Part shown: piece by piece, positions 1 to 12,677 of the stretch | Layout: each line of letters opens with the position of its first letter | How positions within the stretch are numbered: the stretch's first letter is position 1 | NCBI RefSeq assembly: GCF_000085865.1 | Contig: NC_013511.1 | Span: 542,516-606,515 of the forward strand | Reading direction: 5' to 3' | DNA: 64,000 nt | Source of the DNA: Metamycoplasma hominis ATCC 23114 | GTDB lineage: Bacteria; Bacillota_I; Bacilli_A; Mycoplasmatales; Metamycoplasmataceae | Translations under genes and position numbers: made by a program | Notes under the pieces: model-generated | What the model was told of the DNA's origin: nothing | Seen by the model: only the letters and a program-made list of their open reading frames with translations | Databases searched by the model: none

Positions 1-193
1 TTGTAACTCGATATATGAACCAGAATATTTTATTTTTAAAGTATCACTATTGACCAATAAATCACATTCCTGATTATTATTATCAATAAAATTTATATGA
101 ATAAATTCATCAACAACTTCTTCAGTATATGGAACAAATTCTGTTTCTATCGTTTTAGAGGGTTCATTATTGAATTCGTTTTTTGTAATTAAA

Positions 194-213
<20 letters not shown>
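1..213 (-). CDS. Hypothetical protein, N-terminal part (runs off the left edge)
   Basis: An open frame of 71 codons starts at the ATG ending at 213 and leaves the window still open. It begins MELLKYSLITKNEF and is rich in Asn, Asp, Glu and Ile, with no membrane segment. Its start overlaps the last 20 bases of gltX, which suggests translational coupling as the downstream gene of that operon. I do not recognise the family. A small beta-rich protein of the DUF1934 kind is possible but only a guess. Confidence 0.6.
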
Positions 214-1591
<1,378 letters not shown>

Positions 1592-1604
1592 AATCTACCT
1601 TCTT

Positions 1605-2456
1605 TTATGACTTTTCAAAAATAGCAGTTATGGGTTCTGAAGCATTGCTTCAAAACGCATCCTTATTTCCCTTCATAATTCCTTTATAAAAAGGTCAAGG
1701 TGCTTCCTCAATAGAAGTATTAACATTTCTATTTTTTCCCTTAGCTAACAATGATTCAATACTTGGATCTAGGAAATCTGATTTTCAATTAGGAGCTGCT
1801 TCATTTTGTTTTAAAGTTCAATATAAAACTAAAAATAATGCTCTTGGATTATCTCGATAAGGTCAGTATCTCGAATCATTTTTTGTAGCAGGAAAATAAT
1901 TAATTAATTCCTCTCACGTAAAAGAGAAAACTCTAAAATCGTAATTTGGAGAAATATTATTAAAATCTAAAAATCTGCTAAAAAATTCTCTATAAACTCT
2001 TTGCACTGGTTTTCCATCAATTACTTCGAGTTCATTATTCAATACTTCTTTCAATCTTGGATATCCATTTTCTTTGTCATAAATGTAGTTTCCGTTGGCA
2101 TCTCTATCAAATTCTATTTCACCATTTTCCAATTTTTTACCCTTAAATTTTAATAAATTTCCGTTGGCATCTCTAAAATAAATTGGATTTCCTTTTTCAT
2201 CTTTTAAATTTTTTGTTAATTTGTACAAGGAATCTCTTGGCGATATTGGGTTACTTACTGAATAATTATTTTTATTAAAATCAAGTGCAGAACCCTTAAC
2301 GTGATAACCATATTTTTCAAATGATTCTTTCGCTTTTGAATTGAGAGTTATGGTTGCTGTTTTGTTACAACTTGCCGCAACTAGTGGCAATGCAAACATA
2401 GGAGCGACACTTCCTATACAAAGTAAAAATTTTGTCATAATTGCTTGTTTTTTCAT
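1605..2456 (-). CDS. Putative lipoprotein
   Basis: A 283-residue protein with a typical mycoplasma lipoprotein signal peptide: basic MKKQAIMTK, a hydrophobic core, then the lipobox VAASC with Cys30 as the predicted lipidation site. It would be surface-exposed. The mature part is polar. It contains two close copies of a short RDANGN-type segment (near residues 95 and 117) and a Trp-rich C-terminal third whose Trp codons are TGA. I do not recognise the family. It precedes gltX by 13 bases and probably shares its transcript. A TATAAT box 7 bases upstream of the ATG, with no Shine-Dalgarno sequence, suggests a leaderless transcript. Confidence 0.85.
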
Positions 2457-2463
2457 GTTTAAA

Positions 2464-2469
2464 ATTATA
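2464..2469 (-). promoter_or_regulatory. -10 box of the lipoprotein-gltX operon
   Basis: TATAAT on the minus strand ends 7 bases before the ATG at 2456. A start point at the usual distance would fall at or next to the start codon, giving a leaderless mRNA. No clear -35 box is visible. Confidence 0.55.
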
Positions 2470-2565
2470 CAAGTTTTTTTAATATATTAATAACCATAAA
2501 AATAAAGTTTCTCCAACTTTTCGCCATTTCAAAAAAAATAAACTTTTTCAATCAATAATTTAAAT

Positions 2566-4584
2566 ATGTGAATAAATAAACAAGACAGCGTTAAAGATTG
2601 CGCAATTTATACATTGCAAGCAATGATTTGCCACTTTTTTAAATATAAGGCAGATATAAATTTTTTAAAGAAAAACACGATATACGACGAAGAAGGAGTG
2701 TCGCTATATTCATTTAAGAAAATTTCTGATTTTGTGGGGTTTGATACTAATATTTACACAGTAGATTTTTTAAGTTTTATTTCAAATTTAAATGATATTT
2801 CATTTCCATTTGTCACAATATTGAAAAATGATAATTTTTTGCATTATACAATTGTTAAAAGAATTGATAAAACCTTTGTTTATCTATGTGATTCTGAATT
2901 TTTGAATTATAGATTAGAAATTAATGAATTTAAAAATAAATTAATAAATGTTGTAGTTATATTAAGTAAAAAATCTAAAACCCCAAATTGCACAAAAATT
3001 AACTATAATCTATATCTAACACAAAACACAAAGTTAACAATAATTAGTATATTTTTGGCAATTTTATTCAATGCTCTTATGCTTTCTTCTTCATTTTATA
3101 TTAAATATGTTTTAAGCGTTTTATGATCGGAAAACGCTAATAATAGATTGCTAGCAATATTAATTATTTTTAGTTGAATTGCAATATTAAAGGCAATTAC
3201 TTGATTATTTAAAAAGATTATTATTAATAAGCTAACTTTTTATTATGAAAAAAAGTTATATTTGTTAGTCAAAGAAAGATTAAAATTTGCAAGTCAAAAA
3301 GACCTGCAAAAAATTAACCAAAATGATTTTATGGCAAGAATATTAAGTATTTCAACCATTGCAGAATATAAGGCGGGTTTATTTTTGTTTTTATTTGAAA
3401 ATATAATTATTTTTATTAGTTCAACACTGCTTTTAGGTCTGTTTAACTATAGAATATTATTAATTTGCTTATTAGGCATTTCAATAACCTTTGCAATCTC
3501 GTTATTCAGTTTAAAATATCAATCAAAAAAAGCAACAGAATTAATAAATTTAAAGATAAAATCAATTAAAATGTTCAATAATTATTTTTTAAATTATGAA
3601 TATAGGACAAATGATTTAAATAATTCGAACTCTAAATTATTTCAATCGTTGTTTAACACTCAATATAATCTAGGAATATTTAATGAAACAAAGGATTCAT
3701 TTATTACATTTATTTGAGATTTTATTCAATTAACCATTGTATTTACTGGCGCTTGATTATTTATAAAAAATAAAGATAATTTTACAAACATTACATTATA
3801 TGGATCAATATCAATTTTTTTGAATTCCCCTATTGTAAATTTAGTCTTCCTGATTTCAAATTCTTCAATAAATAGACAAGGAATAATAAGAATAAAATAT
3901 TTATTAGAAATCACACAAAACAAGGATGGAAATATATCATTCAAACCCCAGAAGCAAAATAAAATAAACATATTAAATACTTCAATAAATATTGGTTCAA
4001 AAAACGTTATAAAAAATCTTAATTTAACAATTAAAAACAATCTAGAAATATCAGGGAAAAATGGAGTTGGTAAAAGTTTAATTTTGAATGCTATATTTAA
4101 AGTTTATTGATTAAATCAAGGCCACATTTTTGTCAATAATATAAATTTAAAGCATATTAGTCAAAAGTCATGATTAGATGCCTGCTTTTTAAATAAAAAC
4201 AATGAATATTTTTGCTATGAAAATCTAATGGATTGCATATGTAAGAAAGACAATATAAAGGAAAATATTTTTCTTAAAAATTTCAAAAAATATAATTTAA
4301 ATAACTTGTTTTTAGATATGAACTTACCTCTTAATAAATATATTGAAAATGGGGGAAATAACCTATCATCCGGCCAGAAGGAATTCATAATTATAATGCG
4401 ACTTTTTTGCCAGAAATATTATTTTATTCTTTTGGATGAGGCTTTTGAAAACATTACAAATGAAATTTTTCTTAAATTAAAATTTTTAATTTTAAACTAC
4501 CAAGATAGGGCTATTTTTATTGAAATTAGCCATAACAAAAAAATTGTTGCAAACAAGCGAAAAATTTTCGCTTTAAAAAAATAA
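2566..4584 (+). CDS. ABC exporter with N-terminal C39 peptidase domain
   Basis: A 672-residue bifunctional transporter of the bacteriocin-processing type (SunT/ComA-like). The N-terminal C39 domain opens with QDSVKDCA, giving Gln6 and catalytic Cys12; His93 (in LHYTIV) and Asp109 complete the triad. A membrane domain with several hydrophobic helices follows (about 140-440). The C-terminal ATPase has Walker A GKNGVGKS (497-504), signature LSSGQ (600-604) and Walker B FILLDE (620-625). Such proteins cleave a leader after a Gly-Gly-type site and export the peptide. No candidate substrate gene is adjacent. The ATG at 2566 is chosen because Cys12 and Gln6 lie upstream of later in-frame starts. The Trp codons are TGA. 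No Shine-Dalgarno sequence is visible. Confidence 0.88.
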
Positions 4585-4627
4585 ATATTTTTTTGTTTTT
4601 ATTTAGTTTAAAAAAGAATATTATCTT

Positions 4628-4633
4628 TATAAT
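4628..4633 (+). promoter_or_regulatory. -10 box of ybeY
   Basis: TATAAT ends 9 bases before the ybeY ATG at 4643, with no ribosome-binding site between, so initiation at or just before the ATG is expected. A palindrome (AAGCGAAAA/TTTTCGCTT) just upstream covers the end of the exporter gene, but it lacks an immediate T-run. Confidence 0.5.
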
Positions 4634-4642
4634 TAATAAAAT

Positions 4643-5095
4643 ATGAATAGAATTAATTTTAAAAACCAAAGCTTTCATCGTTTTAATTTTATGAAAGATT
4701 TCTTAGATATTTTAGAAGAATCAAAAATAGAATTTGGTGCAAAAAAATCACTTTGTGTTGATGTAATGTTTGTAACTGCTAAAAAGATGAAAAAGTTAAA
4801 TAACTTACACAGACAAAAAAACTATACAACTGATATTTTAAGTTTCCCACTAGATAGTCAAGAAGAATTAAATTTTTTGGATGAAATTGAATTAGGACAA
4901 ATTATTATTTCTCCGTGGAAAATAAAAAAACAAGCCAAGGAGTTCAATCATAGTTTAAGACGAGAATTTTGTTATATTTTTGCTCACGGGATTGCTCACC
5001 TATTTGGTTTTGATCACATTACTGAAGAAGAAGCAAAAATAATGAATGGGCATGTTGATAATATAATGAATAAATTAAACATAAAGAGAATATAA
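4643..5095 (+). CDS. ybeY: Endoribonuclease YbeY, 16S rRNA maturation factor
   Basis: A 150-residue metal-dependent RNase of the UPF0054 family, involved in 16S rRNA 3'-end maturation and ribosome quality control. The zinc-binding signature HGIAHLFGFDH sits at residues 115-125, with its three His ligands intact. The preceding TTDILSFPL segment is also typical. Length is normal for the family. era follows after 13 bases, the usual bacterial pairing of two 30S-assembly genes. Confidence 0.97.
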   Translation: MNRINFKNQSFHRFNFMKDFLDILEESKIEFGAKKSLCVDVMFVTAKKMKKLNNLHRQKNYTTDILSFPLDSQEELNFLDEIELGQIIISPWKIKKQAKEFNHSLRREFCYIFAHGIAHLFGFDHITEEEAKIMNGHVDNIMNKLNIKRI

Positions 5096-5108
5096 AAATT
5101 GGAGAAAA

Positions 5109-5993
5109 ATGAAAAAAGTTTGCAATGTATGCTTAATTGGGCGCCCAAATGTTGGAAAAAGCACGTTTTTAAATAATGTGTTAAATTTTAACCTATCAAT
5201 AATTACGGATAAACCCCAAACAACAAAAGATAACATTAGAGGAATATACAATGATAAAGACTATCAAATCATTTTTATTGATACTCCAGGAATTCACAAA
5301 GCAGAAAATTTATTATCTGAAAGATTAAATAGTAAATCATATGAAGCTATTGAAAATTCTGATGTTGTTTTGTTTTTAACTCCCGCTAATGAAGCAATCG
5401 GAACAGGAGATAAATTCATTATTGAAAAAATAAACGAAACTAATAATGAAAATAAAATTGCAGTCATTTCAAAAATAGATTTATTAAATACAAAAGAAGA
5501 AGCAGACAAAAAAGCAGAAGAATTAAAAAAACTTGGATTTGAAAAGGTTTTTGGCATTGGACAAAATTTGCCTACTTCTTATTTAGATTTGATTAATGAA
5601 ATTAAAACCTATTGCTATGAAGATGAACCTTTGTACCCTGATGATCAAATTGGGGATATAACATTAAGGTTTATGGCAAAAGAAATAATTAGAGAAACTG
5701 CTATAAACAATTTAAAATTTGAATTGCCACACTCAATTGCGGTTGAGATCGAACAATTTGATGATAAAAACGAAGATGAAGATTACAAGATCTATGCTTT
5801 AATTTATGTTAAAAAGAAGTCTCAGAAACCTATTTTAATTGGAAAAGACGGTCAAATGATTAAAAAAATCTCTATTGATTCACGACATAAAATGGAAAAA
5901 ATTTTTAATCACAAAGTCTTTTTAAATATTAAAGTAAAAATTAGCGAAGATTGGGTAGATAATGAATTCAAAATAAAACAGTTAGGATATTAA
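5109..5993 (+). CDS. era: GTPase Era
   Basis: A 294-residue GTPase that binds the 3' end of 16S rRNA during small-subunit assembly. The P-loop GRPNVGKST lies at residues 11-19, followed by the switch segment KPQTTKDNIRG, DTPG near residue 60 and the specificity motif SKID. The C-terminal KH domain carries the LIGKDGQMIKKI core. A strong ribosome-binding site (TTGGAGA) precedes the ATG. The gene is followed after one base by potD1, whose translation may be coupled to it. Confidence 0.98.
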   Translation: MKKVCNVCLIGRPNVGKSTFLNNVLNFNLSIITDKPQTTKDNIRGIYNDKDYQIIFIDTPGIHKAENLLSERLNSKSYEAIENSDVVLFLTPANEAIGTGDKFIIEKINETNNENKIAVISKIDLLNTKEEADKKAEELKKLGFEKVFGIGQNLPTSYLDLINEIKTYCYEDEPLYPDDQIGDITLRFMAKEIIRETAINNLKFELPHSIAVEIEQFDDKNEDEDYKIYALIYVKKKSQKPILIGKDGQMIKKISIDSRHKMEKIFNHKVFLNIKVKISEDWVDNEFKIKQLGY

Positions 5994-5994
5994 G

Positions 5995-7659
5995 GTGAAA
6001 CGATTAACTACACATAGAACGAGAGTTATTTTTATAGCAATAATTGCCTTACTAACACTTGGATTATTTTTAATAATTTTATTTTTTAAAATTAGCTCCC
6101 CATTTAAAGTAAGTATATATAACTATGAATCATACTTAGATAAGAAAATAATTACCAAATTAAAACAAAATTATTCATATCACGCCTTTACAAATCTAGA
6201 TGAGTTTACGAGAGCAATAAATAATGAAAAAGCCGTTGCCGGAGTTGGAAGTGATTATCAAATTGCTCAACTAATTCTTGAAAAAAAATTAAGAAAAATT
6301 AACTTTGCAAAATTGTTTAATAATTCAAAATTTAATGATTCAACCCAAATAAAGAATCTTTATCCAGAAATTGTTAATAAACATTTTGATCTATTTGAAA
6401 AATTTATCATTAAAAAAATAAGACAAATAAATCCTAAAAACATCATTCAAAATGATTGGCAAAATATTAGTCACACCAAATTCTTACCTTTTATTTATTA
6501 TGATGAAAATAACAATATTTCGGGTTTTGAAATTGATCAAAAAAAGGGAATTGACCACTTTTATGAATTTTTAATTCCTTATTTTATAATGGATAAAATG
6601 GTTGTTTATAATACAGATAAAAGTCCAAATAAATTTACTGAAAGAAGCAATTTAAAATCTAATGAAAACTTTAACGATTTAGAAAGTTTAAGTTCTTGAA
6701 AAGATATCATTAAGACGCTTGTTTCTAAATACAAAAACCCTAGAGTATATTGAACAAATTGATTTCAAGATAATGCTATGATTGGTCAATTTTATGGTTA
6801 TGAATCTCTTAACAAATTAAAATATTTTTCTAAGCAAAACGAATGAGCAGATATAAATCACGAAAATTTTAAAGAGATTATTAATGATTGAGTTTCTTTA
6901 GTTAAGGATGCAACAGGAGAAAGTATAAAAAATTCTAAAACAAATAAATTAGCTACTGATGGACAAGAGTTAGTTAGTTCAATAATAGAGCCGATTAATG
7001 GCAAGGCAGATGTTTCAATTATGTATAATGGAGATGCCTTAGATGCTTATTATGGGGAAGACAATTTTAAAAAATTAGGTAATATTCCACATATTGGTTT
7101 TAAAAGGCCAAAAAATACTTATATGAATATTGATGCTTGAATAATTTCAAGAGAAACATCTGAGAACGATGCTGATAATTTATTAAAAATATTATATGAA
7201 AATGTTATAAAGGGAGCTGAATATTCACTCCAAGATATTGAAACAAAATATTTGAAAGAAGTGTTGAATCTAATATCAAAAGACAGCAAATTAAAAAAAG
7301 ATGAAATTGTTAATGAGCTATTTGCAGACAAAAACATGTCTATGCCCAAAAAAATTAAAGACATTAAAAAAGATTTTTTTGCAGATTATTTTGACTATTT
7401 CAAAGAAGCATTTGAAACAATGAATTTACCCATTGTAAACAATTTTCATTCAATAAATTACACACCAGGCTTTAAAAATGTAAAAAATTTTATTGAAAAA
7501 TGGTACTTTTTGAATAAAAATCAGGAAGTTGATAAAACTGCTTTGGAGATATTCAATCCAGAATTTAATAAAAAAATCAATCACAGAATTTACCAACCAC
7601 TTGATTTAAATTTAAAAACAAAAATAATAGATTATTACTTTCAAAAAACAAAATCATAA
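5995..7659 (+). CDS. potD: Polyamine ABC transporter substrate-binding protein, paralogue 1
   Basis: A 554-residue protein starting with GTG one base after the era stop codon. A cytoplasmic Arg/Lys-rich start and one transmembrane helix (about 12-33) anchor it; there is no lipobox. The segment SIYNYESYL opens the binding domain and AVAGVGSDYQ follows near residue 82. The later VYWTNWFQDN and MYNGDALDAYY segments also occur in the second paralogue, and both proteins end in ...KTKS. It is much longer than classical PotD (about 350). Assignment rests on context (directly upstream of potABC) and on the solute-binding-protein pattern. Spermidine/putrescine is the likely ligand, but this is not shown by sequence. 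Confidence 0.75.
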
Positions 7660-7687
7660 TATTATTTAATTTCATGTTAGGAGAAAA

Positions 7688-9097
7688 ATGGAAAATAAAA
7701 TTAAAACACCAAACAAAAAAGAAGAACCAATAATTCAATTAGTAGACGTGGTTAAAGAATTTGAAGATAAAACAGTTTTAGATAATGTTAACTTGTCAAT
7801 AAATAAAGGTGAATTTATAACATTATTAGGTCCGTCAGGTTCAGGAAAAACAACCATATTGAGAATTATTGGCGGTTTTGAATGAGTTACTAGAGGTGAG
7901 GTTAAATTTTTTGGCAAAGATATCAAAGACTTAAGTCCACATAAAAGAGATGTTTCCACAATTTTTCAAGATTATGCATTATTCCCTCATTTAAATGTAG
8001 AAAACAACATTAAATATGGTCTTAGATTAAAGAGAATACCAAAAGATGATATCCCTAAAAGCTTTTACAATAAATTAAAATATCAACAGAAAAAATGAAC
8101 AAAAAAAGCTTCTATCGAAATGAAGAAGCTTGATAAAACAATGGCGCAATATGAAAAGATTCTTGAAAACCAAAAACTTCCTGAAAAGAAACGGAACAAA
8201 TACCAATCTTGAATTGATGACATGGATTTCAAATACTCATATTGAGAAAATTTTAAAGATTTAAAAACTGAAAATTATGAAAAAAGATATCTAACAAGAA
8301 AAATAACAAATAATGAAATGAACCAAGAAGTATCAGAAATCATGGATCTTGTTGGTTTGAAGGGAAATGAAAAGAAAAATGTTAATTTCCTATCTGGTGG
8401 TATGAAACAACGTGTTGCACTTGCTCGCTCTCTTGTTATTGAACCCGAAATTCTTCTACTAGATGAACCATTAAGTGCCTTAGATGCTAAAATTAGGCAA
8501 AAAATGCAAACATTATTAAGGGATATTCAAAAAGAATTAAAAATTACGTTTATTTTTGTTACTCACGATAGAAATGAAGCATTGCAATTAAGTGATAGAA
8601 TCGCCATTATCAGAGATGGTAAGGTTGAACAATTTGCTTCGCCAAAAGATTTATATGATTATCCAGTAAATAAATGAGTAGCAAATTTTATAGGCGAATC
8701 TAATTTCTTTGATGCTGTATTTATTGATGAAAATAAAGTTAAATTTATGGGCAAAATTTTCGATACTATTCACAAGGAATTTGAACCAGGAGAAAATCTT
8801 GATGCATTAATCAGACCCGAAGATGTTTATGTTACCAAAGTAAAAGCCAAATCTAAATTTATCGGCAAAATAATTAAATCAACATATAGTGGTAGTTACT
8901 ACAATTATGAGGTTTTAGTAAAAAATAAAATAATAAAAATGGAAACATCAATAAACTATGAAGTGGGTAAAGAAGTATATTTAGATTGATACAAAGATTC
9001 AATTCATTTGATGAAAAAGGATATTAAATTTGCTAAGGAACTAGCAGAACAAAACGAGATTAATAATGGAAAAACAACTGAAATCAACTTCTTATAA
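7688..9097 (+). CDS. potA: Polyamine ABC transporter ATP-binding protein
   Basis: A 469-residue ATPase of the Pot/Fut importer class. Walker [10 protein letters not shown] lies near residue 48, the Q-loop [12 protein letters not shown] near 95, signature [14 protein letters not shown] and Walker [12 protein letters not shown] near 255, then the H-loop THDRNEA. A TOBE-like regulatory domain forms the C-terminus. Between the Q-loop and the signature is an insertion of about 90 mostly charged, coiled-coil-like residues (about 115-205), as known from longer mycoplasma PotA proteins. The ribosome-binding site AGGAGA precedes the ATG. The frame continues to the TAA at 9095, overlapping potB by 32 bases. 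Confidence 0.94.
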
Positions 9098-9965
9098 AGA
9101 AATAGACAAAAAAACTAAAAAAAGTAGTAAATTTGCAAAATTCTTTTTGGGTGCAAACAAATTACAACTTTCTTTGCTGATTCCTTATTTAGTATTTTCA
9201 ATTTTATTTATTATTTTGCCATTAATTTTGATATTTATTTATGCATTCAAACCACTAGAAGGACAAGGCCATCTTGCAAACTGGGAAATAGCAGGTAAAT
9301 CATCAACCTGAATGATTATCCTTAGATCAATCGGAACTGGAATATGTGCAGCGTTTTTTGCATTAATTATTGGTTTTCCATATGCCTATATTATTGCAAG
9401 AAGTAAATCAATGATATTTAGAACTTTAGGATTAACATTGATTCTAAGCCCGCTTGCAATATTTACAATTTCAAAAGCTTTAGCAGTTAGAGGTTTATTT
9501 TCTGCAATATTTGATGAAAATGAATTGAATAATAATTTCTTTCTAATCTTTGGAATGGTATATTTGTATATCCCTTTTATGGTAATGCCATTATATCAAG
9601 TTATTAAGGATATGCCCAACAATATAATTGAAGCATCTCAAGATTTGGGATATTCAAAAACGCAAACTGTTTTTAAAGTTATATTGCCTTACTGCATGAA
9701 GGCTATATTAAGCGGTTTTGGAGTTGTTCTTATGATGTCGGCAACATCAATAATTCTTTCAGATAAATTGTTACCAAATGGTAGTCAAAAGCAACTTATA
9801 GGAAATCTTATAAATCAGTTTGCTAACACAGCAAACCCTTACGACTTAGCAAATGCCTCTACATTAGTTATTATCACTTTAGCTGTTTTATTAACAATAT
9901 ATGGAATTATTTATGGAATACCTTATTTAATTTCGAAAAGAAAGCAAGGAGGAATATATGAATAA
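9066..9965 (+). CDS. potB: Polyamine ABC transporter permease
   Basis: A 299-residue inner-membrane permease with about six transmembrane helices. The EAA loop characteristic of binding-protein-dependent permeases is visible as EASQDLGYSKTQTVFKV. A Lys-rich cytoplasmic N-terminus precedes the first helix. The Trp near residue 82 is encoded by TGA, which splits the frame under the standard code. The gene overlaps potA by 32 bases and potC by 8, so the three are translationally coupled. Confidence 0.92.
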
Positions 9966-10797
9966 ATTTAAAAAATTTTTGAAGTATTCTTATGTATTAA
10001 TAATTCTTGCTTGTTTATATATTCCAATCATTTTTGGAACAATATATAGTTTTAATGCACCTTCGGATAAAGGAATATTTTCTGTAACCTCATGAAATAG
10101 AACTTCTTATGAAGCGTATGTGGAACTTTTTTCAAAATCACATTGACTTGCATTTGTTAATTCTTTTTTACTAGGAATTTCAACATATATTTTTGTTATA
10201 TTACTTTCATTGATGACGGTTTTTGCACTTTGAAGGCATAAAAATAAAACAGTTAGAGCATATGTGCAATCAACATCAAATATTCCTTTAATTAATCCTG
10301 ATGTTATTACTGGTTTAACGCTAGCAATTGTTTTAAATCTTATATTTTTTACCACACTAAAAGCAACCAACGAAGGATTTTTTAGGGCAATAATTTCACA
10401 TACAGTAATGACTCTTCCTTATGGAATATTAATTATGTTGCCAAAAAGTGATAAATTTTCAAAAAATATCTTTGAAGCTAGCCAAGATCTAGGCTATTCA
10501 AAATTTAAAACATGATTTAAAACTTATTTTGTTTATATGTTAGGTTCAATAGGGTTTACATTTGTAATCACAATGACGCTTTCTTTTGATGACTTCATAA
10601 TTACTAGAATTGTTTCAAATACAGAAACTTTGGGTACTCAATTATATGAAGGTCAATTTCAAGCATGATCGTTAGCTATTAGTGGAATATCATTACTAGT
10701 AGTTTTAATGGCAAATACAATATATGTAGCCATTAAATCTTCGCAATTTTCACATAAAAAAATATCATCAATCAATATTTCTTCAATAAAAAAATAA
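9958..10797 (+). CDS. potC: Polyamine ABC transporter permease
   Basis: A 279-residue permease, partner of PotB in the membrane channel. About six hydrophobic helices are present, and the EAA loop reads EASQDLGYSKFKTW. Start ATG at 9958 is preceded by the strong ribosome-binding site AAGGAGG inside the end of potB. Several Trp codons are TGA, so only the middle part looks open under the standard code. It ends 21 bases before the second potD. Confidence 0.92.
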
Positions 10798-10818
10798 TAT
10801 AGGAGGTAATTTTATAAA

Positions 10819-12579
10819 TTGAGATCACGAATTTTAAAAGCTATTAGTTTAATATTTTTACCCTTGGTTTTTATTGCTTTATTCCTTGCTTTTTTGGTTA
10901 TAAAATCAACTAATCAATATAGACCTAGCATCTATAACTATGAATCTTATTTAGCTCCAACCATTATTAACAAATTAAAATCAAAATACAATTTCAAAGA
11001 ATTTAAAGAAGTTAGTGAGTTTACGCAAGCATTATTACAAGATAAGGCTATTGCTGGAATTGGAAGCGACTTTCAAGCTGCTCAACTTATTTTAGATAGG
11101 AAGATTCAAAAAATAGATTTTAGTCTAGTTTATGGTGAAAAATACAAAGATTGAAAAGAAAGACAATTTCTATATACCCCAAATGTTAGAGAGCATATTT
11201 TAAGATTTGATGCTCTGATTTTAAATATTTTAGAATCTGATAAATCTAATAAATATAAAAACTTCGAAATAAAGAAAAATAAAGAAGGCAAACCTATAGC
11301 ATTTAGAGACAAATTAAACAATAACAGCAAGGAAGTTTGGGATCATTTTTATGATTATATCATTCCTTATTTTACCCAAGATAAAGGTATAGCTTACAAT
11401 ATAAATCCAAAGACTAGACCAAATTTAAATATAAACAACGCTATAGAAAAGCTAGATAAAAACGACAAGATTTTTTCTTGAAATGAAATCTTGCAAATTC
11501 TAAGTAAAAATCATTACACACATTTTGGTTGAACTCATGCTTATTTAGATAACATGATGATAGGAGCGTTTAACTCTGGAGAAAATTGAGAAAAAATTTT
11601 TACTAAAAAAATCGGTGACAACAAAATTTTTGATTTTAATGAATCAAACTATAAATTAGCTATTGATTCATTTATAAATTTTGTTAAAAATTCTACCGGA
11701 AATGATATAAAAAACAATAAAAAGCATTACTTTAGTGGCGATGGTCTTGAATTATTAAATCATCTAATTGAACCAAAAACTTCTAGATCGGATGCATCAA
11801 TAATGTACAATGGTGATGCATTGGATGCATTCTATTCTGAAGATAATTTTCAATCGGTTGAAAGTGGTTTAATAAGGTTTATTAGACCAAAAAACACATA
11901 TATGCTAATGGATAATTGAATAATTTCAAAAAGCCTTTCAAAAAAAGAAACAACAACCTTTTTAAAAGCCATAAGAGATCATGTTATAAATATTGATAAA
12001 CACAAAAATAATATTCAAAATATTGAAAAAATATTTTTTAATCAATTTAAAAACAACATGACAAAACAATTAAAACAATCTGCTGAAGCTTCTTTTTTTG
12101 AAACCATACATAATATTGACAAAACTTTAAAAAATAAGTTAATTCAAGAATTTCTAAAAAATAAAGAATTTTTCAATATAAATGAAAAATCAACTAGCTT
12201 CGAAGAATGAAATAGCAAAAAGTTTAGAGAATTTTTAAAAAATCCTACTATTCAAGAAAATTATGAGTGGTTTTTAATTTGAAGGAACAATTACCAAGAC
12301 CATAATGAAGCTTTTCTATTTGATGATCTCATGTCTGATGCTTTTGCAAATAGTGAAATAGGAAGCATATCTAATTTTGATTATGTATCATATACTCCAA
12401 CTGAAAAAGTAATTTATGATTTTATTAAAAAATGATATTTTGGTTCAAATAAGGTAGCAATATCAATATTCGATCAACCCGAATCAAATAACAATTACCA
12501 AGTTTTTTCATATCCAATTATTGACAATAATTTAAGAACAAAAATAATTACTTATTATTATGAAAAAACAAAGTCCTAA
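10819..12579 (+). CDS. potD: Polyamine ABC transporter substrate-binding protein, paralogue 2
   Basis: A 586-residue paralogue of the protein at 5995. It has the same plan: basic N-terminus, one anchoring helix (about 9-30), SIYNYESYL, AIAGIGSDFQ, MYNGDALDAFY and a KTKS end. It starts at TTG (10819), positioned by a full AGGAGG 12 bases upstream. The two copies have diverged well below close identity, so the duplication is old. The alternative is that they bind different ligands for one PotABC core. Trp is mostly TGA. Confidence 0.74.
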
Positions 12580-12633
12580 AATTAAAATATCTATTCATAA
12601 ATGTTTAATAAGATTTACAAAATTTAAATAATA

Positions 12634-12639
12634 TATAAT
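12634..12639 (+). promoter_or_regulatory. -10 box of asnS
   Basis: TATAAT about 38 bases before the asnS ATG, in the 98-base gap after potD2. The ribosome-binding site GAAAGGAAG follows. No good -35 box is seen at 17-bp spacing. Confidence 0.45.
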
Positions 12640-12677
12640 TTTTAGTATAAATTAAAAATTGAAAGGAAGAAAACATC

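Noticed and set aside
4556-4575. Perfect palindrome AAGCGAAAA-A-TTTTCGCTT at the end of the exporter gene
   Set aside because: It overlaps the last codons and has no T-run directly after it, so it is not called as a terminator.
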